11,500 nt of DNA from Acetobacteraceae bacterium (GTDB lineage Bacteria; Pseudomonadota; Alphaproteobacteria; Acetobacterales; Acetobacteraceae), in NCBI GenBank assembly GCA_027306955.1, contig DAHUXX010000027.1:1-11500 (forward strand), read 5' to 3'. Under the pieces are notes generated by a model. That model made no database searches and was not told where the DNA came from. It saw only the letters and a program-made list of their open reading frames with translations. Positions 6,165-11,500 of this stretch are shown here, piece after piece. The first letter of the stretch is position 1; the number at the start of each line of letters is the position of its first letter. Made by a program: the position numbers and the translations under genes.

Positions 6165-7826
6165 TCACGTCCCTTCGCGGAATTCGCCCGCCGCCGTCTC
6201 GCCATTTTTGGCCCGTGCCTCCTCGCGCTGGCGCAGCTCGACCCGGCGGATCTTGCCGGAGATGGTCTTGGGCAGCGCGAAGAACTCGATACGGCGGATG
6301 CGCTTGTAGGGCGCGAGGCGGGCGCGGCAGTGCTCGAAGATGGAGGCGGCGGTCGCGGCGTCCGGCGCGTAACCGGCGACGGGCGCGATGTAGGCCTTGG
6401 GCACAGCGAGACGCATCGCGTCCGGTGCCGGAACGACCGCGGCCTCGGCGACCGCGGGGTGCTCGATCAGCACGCTTTCCAGCTCGAAGGGGGAGATGCG
6501 GTAGTCGGAGGCTTTGAACACGTCATCGGCGCGACCGACATAGGTGATGTAGCCGTCCGCGTCGCGGTTCACCACGTCGCCGGTGCGGTAAATATCGCCG
6601 TGCAACGCCTCGATATTGCCGGCATCATCCTGATAGCCGACCATGAGCGAGGCGGGCCGCTCGTCGAGCGGGATGCAGAGCGCGCCTTCCTGTGCGTCGC
6701 GGTCCTCGGTGTCGAGAATGCGGAAACGGTAGCCGGGCATCGGGCGGCCCATCGAGCCGGGTTTCAGCTTCTGGCCAGGCGAGTTGCCGATCTGGCAGGT
6801 CGTTTCGGTCTGGCCATAGCCGTCGCGGATGGTGAGACCCCAGGCGCGCCGCACCTGTTCGATAACCTCGGGGTTGAGTGGTTCGCCGGCGCCACAAAGC
6901 TCGCGCAGCGATCCCTTGTAGGGTCCGAGATCCTCCTGGATCAACATGCGCCAGACCGTGGGCGGGGCGGCGAAAGTCGTGACGCCGGCGGCGGTCTTGC
7001 GCTCCAGCAGGTCGCTCGCGTTGAAGCGGGGCTGGTTGGCGATGAAGATCGTGGCCTCCGCGTTCCACGGCGCGAAGAAGCAGCACCAGGCGTGCTTGGC
7101 CCAGCCCGGCGAGGAGACGTTGAGGTGCAGGTCGCCGGGCTGCAGCCCGAGCCAGTACATGGTGGTGAGGTGGCCGACCGGGTAGGAGCGGTGCGTGTGC
7201 AGCACGAGCTTGGGCCGCGAGGTCGTGCCGGATGTGAAATAGAGAAGCATGGGGTCCGACGCCACGGCGCGGCGCGGTGGCACGAAATCCGGCGATGCCC
7301 GCAGCAGACTCTCATACGGCGTGCCGCCGGCGCCGTTCACCCCGATGCGGATTGTCTCTTCCGGCGCGGCGGCGAGGCGTGACGCGTCGGCGGCGACGAC
7401 GGCCTTCACGCGCGCGCGGGCCACACGCTCCTGCAAGTCGGCCTCGGTGAGCAACGTCGTCGCGGGGACGATGACCGCGCCGAGCTTCATGGCCGCGAGC
7501 ATCGTCTCCCACAGCGGTGCGATGTTGCCGAGCATCAGCATGATGCGGTCGCCATGGCCGAGGCCGAGGCGCGCGAGCCCGTTGGCGACGCGGTTGGAGC
7601 GCTCGGAAAGCTCGCGGAAGCTGCGCGCCGCCGCCCCTTCGCCGGTGATCACCAGCGCGGGGTTGTCGCCGCGCTCGCCCTGCGCGAGGTAGGCGTCGAA
7701 CCAGTCGAGCGCCCAGTTGAAGTCCGGCAGGTCGGGCCAGCGGAATTCACGCCAAGCGGTCTCGTAGTCGGTGCGGTGGCGCAACAGCAGGTTGCGCGCC
7801 GCGAGGAAGGTCCCGGTGCCGCTCAT
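6165..7826 (-). CDS. AMP-dependent acyl-CoA synthetase (short/medium or branched-chain acid, substrate unknown)
   Basis: A 553-residue member of the adenylate-forming family, expected to turn a free carboxylic acid into its CoA ester with ATP through an acyl-adenylate. Motifs in order are the phosphate loop YFTSGTTSRPK (196-206), GYGQTET (336-342), YRTGD with Asp416 binding the ribose, the hinge region GRADDVFKASDYRISP (431-446) and the C-terminal catalytic Lys525 in TISGKIRR. The hinge has Asp where most relatives have Gly (KASDYRI rather than a KxxGYRI form). Its place between valine and leucine genes suggests it activates isobutyrate, isovalerate or a similar acid so that it can enter the encoded pathway. 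Aromatic or medium-chain acids remain possible. The start at 7826 follows GGGGAG, which overlaps the mmsB stop. Gaps are 10 bases upstream and 7 downstream. Confidence 0.9.
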   Translation of the reverse strand: MSGTGTFLAARNLLLRHRTDYETAWREFRWPDLPDFNWALDWFDAYLAQGERGDNPALVITGEGAAARSFRELSERSNRVANGLARLGLGHGDRIMLMLGNIAPLWETMLAAMKLGAVIVPATTLLTEADLQERVARARVKAVVAADASRLAAAPEETIRIGVNGAGGTPYESLLRASPDFVPPRRAVASDPMLLYFTSGTTSRPKLVLHTHRSYPVGHLTTMYWLGLQPGDLHLNVSSPGWAKHAWCCFFAPWNAEATIFIANQPRFNASDLLERKTAAGVTTFAAPPTVWRMLIQEDLGPYKGSLRELCGAGEPLNPEVIEQVRRAWGLTIRDGYGQTETTCQIGNSPGQKLKPGSMGRPMPGYRFRILDTEDRDAQEGALCIPLDERPASLMVGYQDDAGNIEALHGDIYRTGDVVNRDADGYITYVGRADDVFKASDYRISPFELESVLIEHPAVAEAAVVPAPDAMRLAVPKAYIAPVAGYAPDAATAASIFEHCRARLAPYKRIRRIEFFALPKTISGKIRRVELRQREEARAKNGETAAGEFREGT

Positions 7827-7836
7827 GGCGCTCCCC

Positions 7837-8742
7837 TCAGGAAGGTGCCTTGTCGCGCAGCAGCGCGTCGAGGTAGCGGAAGGCGATAGAGAAATCCTTG
7901 TCCGCGAAGCCGGCGGCGGCGAGCGCCTCGTAAACGCGCGCGGCGTGCGCGCCCATCGGCGTCGCGGCCCCCACCGCGCCCGCGGCCTGCTGCGACAGCT
8001 TGAGGTCCTTCAGCATCAGCGCCGCGGCGAAACCGGGCTGGTAGTCGCGCGTTGAAGCGGCGGTGGACACCGGGCCGGGTACTGGGCAGTTCTTCAGCAG
8101 CGACCAGCAGGAGCCTGAGGAGTTCGATGCGATATCGAACAATTTCTGGCGATCGAGCCCGATCCGGTCGGCGAGCACGAAGGCCTCGCACACGCCGAGC
8201 ATAGAGACACCGAGGATCATGTTGTTGCACATCTTCGCCGCCTGCCCGGCGCCGGCGGGCCCGGCATGGACGATGGTCTTGCCCATGGCGCTGAGGATCG
8301 GCCGGCCGCGCGCGAAGCCGGCCTCGGTGCCGCCGACCATGAAGGTGAGCGTTGCCGCCTGCGCCCCCGTGGTGCCGCCGGAGACCGGCGCGTCCAGCAT
8401 CTCGTGTCCCGCCTTCGCCGCCGCCGCCGCGACCTCGCGCGCGGTCGCCACGTCGATGGTCGAGGAATCGATCAGCAGCGTGCCCGGGGCGGCCGTGCGC
8501 AGCAGCCCGTGCTCGCCGAGATAGACCGCGCGCACGTGCTCGCCCGCCGGCAGCATGGTGATCACCGCCTCGGCCGCGGCGGCCCCCTCGGCGAGGCTGG
8601 CCGCGATGTGCCCGCCCTGGGCGATGAACGCGTCGCGCGCCCTGGGCGCCGTGTCCAGTCCCGTGACCTGGTGGCCGGCCCTGCGCAGGTTGCCCGCCAT
8701 GGGGAGCCCCATGTTGCCGAGCCCGATGAACTGGATGTGCAT
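7837..8742 (-). CDS. mmsB: 3-hydroxyisobutyrate dehydrogenase
   Basis: It oxidises 3-hydroxyisobutyrate to methylmalonate semialdehyde with NAD, a late valine step in the cytoplasm. The 301-residue product begins with the Rossmann motif FIGLGNMGLPMAGNL (5-19). It has the substrate loop LDAPVSGGTTGA (116-127), the helix GQAAKMCNNMI (166-176) with catalytic Lys170, and YQPGFAAALMLKDLKL (234-249) with the conserved Lys245-Asp246 pair. The NCPVPGPV stretch (218-225) is typical of true 3-hydroxyisobutyrate dehydrogenases rather than tartronate semialdehyde reductases. The ATG at 8742 is preceded by AAGGAGG with a five-base spacer, the strongest ribosome site in the window. It lies 25 bases after the isobutyryl-CoA dehydrogenase gene. 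The valine enzymes acting between these two proteins (enoyl-CoA hydratase, 3-hydroxyisobutyryl-CoA hydrolase) and the following semialdehyde dehydrogenase are not here. Confidence 0.95.
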   Translation of the reverse strand: MHIQFIGLGNMGLPMAGNLRRAGHQVTGLDTAPRARDAFIAQGGHIAASLAEGAAAAEAVITMLPAGEHVRAVYLGEHGLLRTAAPGTLLIDSSTIDVATAREVAAAAAKAGHEMLDAPVSGGTTGAQAATLTFMVGGTEAGFARGRPILSAMGKTIVHAGPAGAGQAAKMCNNMILGVSMLGVCEAFVLADRIGLDRQKLFDIASNSSGSCWSLLKNCPVPGPVSTAASTRDYQPGFAAALMLKDLKLSQQAAGAVGAATPMGAHAARVYEALAAAGFADKDFSIAFRYLDALLRDKAPS

Positions 8743-8767
8743 CCTGTCCTCCTTTCCGGCCCTTGCG

Positions 8768-9913
8768 TCAGGCCGTTTCCAGCAGCTTGCGCGCGATGAT
8801 CACGCGCATGATCTCGTTGGTGCCCTCCAGGATGCGGTGCACGCGCAGGTCGCGCAGGTACCGCTCCACCTGGTAGTCCTTGATGTAGCCGTAGCCGCCG
8901 TGCAGCTGCAGCGCCTCGTCGCAGATGCGCCAGCACGTGTCGGTGGCGTATCGTTTTGCCATCGCCGAGCGCTGCGTCGCCTCGGGCGAGCCGGCGTCGA
9001 GTGAAGCGGCCGCGCGGTGCACCATCAGCCGCGCCGCCTCCAGCTCCGTCGCCATGTCCGCGAGCTTGAATTGCAATGCCTGGAAATCGGCGATCGGGCG
9101 GCCGAACGCGCGCCGCTCCTTCACGTGCGCCAGCGCGAGATCGAGGCAGGCGCGCGCACCGCCCAGCGAGCAGGCGGCGATGTTGATGCGCCCGCCGTCG
9201 AGCGCCGACATGGCGATGCGGAACCCCTGCCCTTCCTCGCCCACGCGGTTTTCCGCCGGCACCGCCACGCCATCGAAGTTGACGATGGCGGTGGGCTGGC
9301 TGTTCCAGCCCAGCTTCTTTTCCGGCTTGCCGAAGGACAGGCCCGCGGCGCCGCGCGGCACCGCGATGCAGGAGATGCCGCCGGCACCGGGGCCGCCGGT
9401 GCGCGCCATGACCAGGTAGAGGTCGGTCACCCCGCCGCCGGAGATGAACGCCTTCTGGCCGCTGAGCCGATAGCTCGCGTTGCCCCGCGCGACGGCACGG
9501 GTGGCGAGCGAGGCGGCATCCGAGCCGGCGCCCGGCTCCGTGAGGCAGTAGGAGACGAAGGTCTCGCCCGAGACGATCCCCGGCAGCCAGCGGGCCTGCT
9601 GCGCCGCGTCCGCGTATGTCGCGATCATCCAGGCGACCATGTTGTGGATGGTGAGGAAGCCTGTGGTGGAGGGATCGGCCGCCGCCAGCTCCTCGAACAC
9701 CATCGCGGCTTCCAGCCGGGAGAGCCCGCTGCCGCCCAGCGCCTCCGGCACGACCATCGCCCCGAAGCCGAGGCCGCAGGCGGCGCGCAGGGCATCCGCG
9801 GGGAAGATGCTGCCCGCGTCCCAGGCGGCGGCGTGCGGCGCCCACTCCCCCTGCGCGAACTCCCGCGCGGTGTCGCGCAAGGCGCGTTGCGTCTCGTTCA
9901 GCTCGAAGTCCAT
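8768..9913 (-). CDS. Acyl-CoA dehydrogenase, probably isobutyryl-CoA dehydrogenase
   Basis: An FAD acyl-CoA dehydrogenase expected to convert isobutyryl-CoA to methacrylyl-CoA in valine breakdown, passing electrons to electron transfer flavoprotein. The 381-residue product shows FVSYCLTEPGAGSDAASL (119-136), LDGGRINIAACSLGGA (238-253), RRAFGRPIADFQALQFKLAD (267-286) and LHGGYGYIKDYQVERYLRD (337-355). Glu363 in ILEGTNEIMR is the usual catalytic base. This glutamate position clearly separates it from the downstream ivd product. The isobutyryl assignment rests on overall resemblance to ACAD8-type enzymes and on mmsB following directly. A short or methyl-branched acyl-CoA dehydrogenase of other specificity is the alternative. 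The frame is open to 10063, but the ATG at 9913 gives normal length and follows GGGAGGG with a three-base spacer. It is the first recognised gene of the operon. Confidence 0.9.
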   Translation of the reverse strand: MDFELNETQRALRDTAREFAQGEWAPHAAAWDAGSIFPADALRAACGLGFGAMVVPEALGGSGLSRLEAAMVFEELAAADPSTTGFLTIHNMVAWMIATYADAAQQARWLPGIVSGETFVSYCLTEPGAGSDAASLATRAVARGNASYRLSGQKAFISGGGVTDLYLVMARTGGPGAGGISCIAVPRGAAGLSFGKPEKKLGWNSQPTAIVNFDGVAVPAENRVGEEGQGFRIAMSALDGGRINIAACSLGGARACLDLALAHVKERRAFGRPIADFQALQFKLADMATELEAARLMVHRAAASLDAGSPEATQRSAMAKRYATDTCWRICDEALQLHGGYGYIKDYQVERYLRDLRVHRILEGTNEIMRVIIARKLLETA

Positions 9914-10081
9914 GCGCCCTCCCGGCGGGCACGATGGCGCCTGCGTGCGGCGGCGTCCAGAACCCGTGGCGACGCCGCGCCCAGGTCGCAGGGATCGCGC
10001 GGCCCGGCCCCGCGCCAGGCAATATAGGGCGCCGGCGTGCGCTGGCGGCGAAACTTTCCGCAACGCGCCCGCAGGGTCGGG
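9914..10081. other. Probable leader and promoter region of the branched-chain operon
   Basis: These 168 bases lie between the acyl-CoA dehydrogenase start and the end of the small upstream ORF. I see no credible gene here. On the minus strand there is a -10-like TATATT near 10021-10026 and an imperfect palindrome GCGGAAAGTTTCGC around 10048-10061 upstream of it. The remainder is plain GC-rich sequence. Confidence 0.45.
10021..10026 (-). promoter_or_regulatory. Possible -10 element for the branched-chain operon
   Basis: TATATT on the minus strand matches five of six consensus bases and is one of the few AT-rich spots in this interval. It would give a leader of roughly 100 bases before the ATG at 9913. 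No matching -35 box stands 15 to 19 bases upstream, so the element may need an activator or may be chance. Confidence 0.25.
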
Positions 10082-10405
10082 TCAGGCGGTCGCCGCCTCG
10101 GCCAACGCCCGCGCGGGCCCGGCGAGGCGCAGTGCCTCGCGGTTGTCCACCGTGTTCGCGAAATCGTCGAAGCGGTGGAAATATCCGGCCGCGTAGCGGC
10201 CATCCATATCCCGCCCCGCCCAGCGCCGCTGCTTCGCCTCGAACGCCTCGGCGGAGCGGATCACGGAGTGATGCAGCCCGATCGCGCCGAGGGATGGCGC
10301 AGCGGTGCGTCCCGGGTGCGGCCCGGAGCGCCGCAGCCGGGTGCCGGTCCGCGTCACGTCGTCGCCCGACGAGAGCACGGCGGCAATCTGGCGCGCGCCG
10401 GCCAC
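10082..10405 (-). CDS. Small hypothetical protein (107 aa), family not recognised
   Basis: I do not recognise this protein. The frame runs from a GTG at 10405, preceded by GAGGG with a seven-base spacer, to a TGA at 10082. It looks coding rather than random: third codon positions are almost all G or C, and the C-terminal two thirds has a mixed composition of acidic, aromatic and amide residues, for example DGRYAAGYFHRFDDFANTV (68-86) and NREALRLAGPARALAEAA (88-105). The first 35 residues are arginine- and glycine-rich and look less protein-like, so the true start may be later or the ORF may be the remnant of a larger gene. No signal peptide or membrane segment is visible. It is codirectional with the operon and 168 bases upstream of it, and divergent from the hydrolase with only 38 bases between starts. 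Confidence 0.4.
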   Translation of the reverse strand: MAGARQIAAVLSSGDDVTRTGTRLRRSGPHPGRTAAPSLGAIGLHHSVIRSAEAFEAKQRRWAGRDMDGRYAAGYFHRFDDFANTVDNREALRLAGPARALAEAATA

Positions 10406-10416
10406 CCTGCTACCCT
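10388..10416 (+). promoter_or_regulatory. Weak candidate promoter for the alpha/beta hydrolase gene
   Basis: CTGGCG (10388-10393), a 17-base spacer and TACCCT (10411-10416) sit 28 bases before the hydrolase ATG. Both boxes match the vegetative consensus only partly, three of six each. The position is right and no better pair was found. It overlaps the start of the small divergent ORF. Confidence 0.22.
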
Positions 10417-10443
10417 CGCTGCCGCAACACGGGAGAGGAAACG

Positions 10444-11322
10444 ATGCTGGCAGCCATCCGCGGGACCACGATCTATTTCGACATCGAGGGCGCGGGCCTG
10501 GTGCCGGACGGCGCGCGCATGCGCGAGAAGCCGGTAGCGTTCCTGATCCATGGCGGGCCTGGCGGCGACCATACCGGGTTCAAGCCGGCCTTCACGCCGC
10601 TCTCGGACCGGCTGCAGCTCGTCTATTTCGACCATCGCGGCCAGGGCCGGTCCGGCCAGGGCGACCCCGAGCTCTTCAACCTCGACGAGAATGTCGAGGA
10701 CATGGAAGCGCTGCGCAAACATCTGGGGCTGGGCCCGATCGTGTCCATCGGCACCTCCTACGGCGGCATGGTGGGGATGGCGCATGCAGCGCGCTACCCG
10801 GACTCGGTTTCGCACCTGGTGCTGATCGTGACCGCGTCGCATGGCGGCTTCATCCCCAAGGCGCGGGCCTGGGTCGCGAAGCACGGCAACGCGGCGCAGA
10901 AGCGGGTGTGCAAGCGGCTCTGGGCGGGCGAGTTCGAGAACGAGGCGCAGCTGCGCGAGTATTACGACGCGATGGGCCCGGCCTATTCGCGCAAATTCGA
11001 CCCTGTGGCGGCCGCGGCGACGCGCGGGCGCGGCACGGTCTCACCGGTGCCGATCAACCTCGCCTTCGGGCCCGGCGGGTTCCTGCGCAGCTTCGACCTG
11101 CGGCCGGAGCTCAAGCGGATCACGGCGCCGACGCTGATCCTGGCCGGGCGACACGACTGGATCTGCCCGCCGGAGTTCTCCGAGGAGATCGCGGGTCTCA
11201 TTCCCGGTTCCGATCTACGGATTTTCGAGGAGAGCAGCCATTCCATCCGCGCCGACGAGCCCGCGGCGATGCGCGATGCGATCGCCGGGTTCCTGGTGCA
11301 CAAGCGTACCCGCCGGCGCTGA
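10444..11322 (+). CDS. Alpha/beta hydrolase, prolyl iminopeptidase-like (S33 family)
   Basis: A 292-residue cytoplasmic-looking hydrolase with no signal peptide. It shows FLIHGGPGGDHTGF (33-46), whose HGGPG forms the oxyanion site typical of the prolyl iminopeptidase branch. VYFDHRGQGRSG (60-71) follows, then the nucleophile elbow GTSYGG with Ser105, the acid in LAGRHDWICPP (Asp238) and the base in EESSHSIRADEP (His266). The triad is complete, so the enzyme should be active. The substrate could be an N-terminal proline peptide, but many proteins of this branch are esterases or lactonases, so I make no firmer call. The ATG at 10444 follows GAGAGG with a five-base spacer. The frame is open upstream to 9934, but that part lacks protein-like composition. 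It is transcribed away from the branched-chain operon and has no evident functional link to it. Confidence 0.9.
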   Translation: MLAAIRGTTIYFDIEGAGLVPDGARMREKPVAFLIHGGPGGDHTGFKPAFTPLSDRLQLVYFDHRGQGRSGQGDPELFNLDENVEDMEALRKHLGLGPIVSIGTSYGGMVGMAHAARYPDSVSHLVLIVTASHGGFIPKARAWVAKHGNAAQKRVCKRLWAGEFENEAQLREYYDAMGPAYSRKFDPVAAAATRGRGTVSPVPINLAFGPGGFLRSFDLRPELKRITAPTLILAGRHDWICPPEFSEEIAGLIPGSDLRIFEESSHSIRADEPAAMRDAIAGFLVHKRTRRR

Positions 11323-11368
11323 AGACCCGCGCGCGGCAGCGGTTCCGGCGGTTCGGCAACGATTTACG

Positions 11369-11398
11369 TTGACCGCGGGAGCAGCCGGGTGGAATAAA
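11369..11398 (+). promoter_or_regulatory. Possible promoter reading out of the right edge
   Basis: TTGACC (11369-11374, five of six consensus bases) is followed after 18 bases by AATAAA (11393-11398, four of six). The surrounding sequence is locally AT-rich. It would drive a plus-strand gene beyond the window, which cannot be seen. Confidence 0.3.
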
Positions 11399-11436
11399 TT
11401 ATCTGTTTACCTGCCTCGGACTGCACGCGTTTTTTT

Positions 11437-11467
11437 GCAGCCAGGCGTCGTGCCGAAGCAGCCAGGC
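11437..11467. repeat. 10-bp direct repeat with 21-base period
   Basis: GCAGCCAGGC occurs at 11437-11446 and again at 11458-11467. The 21-base period is two helical turns, so both copies face the same side of the DNA. Each copy has a run of T close by. Two copies only, and no known site recognised. Confidence 0.4.
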
Positions 11468-11500
11468 CGTTTTTGGCGGGTTAGCGGGCTTCCACGGGAG

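Larger units (their letters stand above)
11323..11500. other. Right-end region without a visible gene
   Basis: After the hydrolase stop there are 178 bases with no supportable gene. The stretch is much more AT-rich around 11389-11436 than the rest of the window. It contains a weak plus-strand promoter-like pair, runs of T at 11430-11436 and 11470-11474, and a 10-base direct repeat. I see no stable GC stem directly before either T-run, so no terminator is called. Confidence 0.5.

Noticed and set aside
4958..7382. Large plus-strand ORFs (519 and 412 codons) opposite ivd and the acyl-CoA synthetase
   Set aside because: They are antisense shadows of conserved enzymes with no recognisable domain or ribosome site.
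9017..10027. 336-codon plus-strand ORF opposite the isobutyryl-CoA dehydrogenase gene
   Set aside because: Its composition is Arg/Gly/Ala-dominated and the minus strand carries an intact acyl-CoA dehydrogenase.
9934..10443. 170-codon N-terminal extension of the alpha/beta hydrolase
   Set aside because: It is Arg/Pro/Ser-rich with no protein-like features, while a good ribosome site precedes the ATG at 10444 and the family fold begins there.
11421..11440. CTGCA...TGCAG pairing around the T-run as a terminator
   Set aside because: The stem is only five pairs and the T-run lies inside the loop, not after the stem.
1..11500. Mobile element, CRISPR, RNA gene or defence/novel multi-gene system
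   Set aside because: No transposase or integrase, no regularly spaced repeats, no tRNA-like fold and no defence-type domains were seen. Apart from one small ORF, the genes belong to known metabolic families.

Overview
The window is a very GC-rich bacterial chromosome segment. Its codons end mostly in G or C, and the gene content is that of aerobic branched-chain amino acid breakdown. The proteins and their order (fused indolepyruvate ferredoxin oxidoreductase family protein, methylcrotonyl-CoA carboxylase, isovaleryl-CoA dehydrogenase, AMP-dependent acyl-CoA synthetase, 3-hydroxyisobutyrate dehydrogenase, isobutyryl-CoA dehydrogenase) suggest an alphaproteobacterium, perhaps of the Rhodospirillales/Acetobacteraceae type. 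That placement is inferred from remembered family resemblance; no marker gene is present.

Layout. Seven confident genes lie on the minus strand, read right to left. Six form a tight run from 9913 down to 1447: isobutyryl-CoA dehydrogenase, 3-hydroxyisobutyrate dehydrogenase (mmsB), acyl-CoA synthetase, isovaleryl-CoA dehydrogenase (ivd), and the carboxyltransferase (mccB) and biotin carboxylase (mccA) subunits of methylcrotonyl-CoA carboxylase. Gaps are 25, 10, 7, -1 and 2 bases, so this is almost certainly one operon. A 215-base gap (1232-1446) with strong inverted repeats follows. Then comes the start of a large fused 2-oxoacid:ferredoxin oxidoreductase that runs off the left edge. To the right, a 530-base region (9914-10443) holds a small unrecognised minus-strand ORF and putative promoters. 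A plus-strand alpha/beta hydrolase (10444-11322) is followed by 178 bases without a visible gene.

How the genes work together. The operon combines valine steps (isobutyryl-CoA to methacrylyl-CoA; 3-hydroxyisobutyrate to methylmalonate semialdehyde) with leucine steps (isovaleryl-CoA to 3-methylcrotonyl-CoA to 3-methylglutaconyl-CoA). The embedded acyl-CoA synthetase could activate free branched or short acids into the same pathway. Several enzymes needed to finish either pathway are absent here and must be encoded elsewhere: methylglutaconyl-CoA hydratase, HMG-CoA lyase, methacrylyl-CoA hydratase, 3-hydroxyisobutyryl-CoA hydrolase, methylmalonate semialdehyde dehydrogenase and branched-chain 2-oxoacid dehydrogenase.

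No mobile element, CRISPR array, tRNA, rRNA or defence-type system was seen. The most interesting non-textbook points are the palindromic region before the oxidoreductase, that enzyme's position beside a branched-chain pathway, and the unidentified 107-residue ORF at the operon head.
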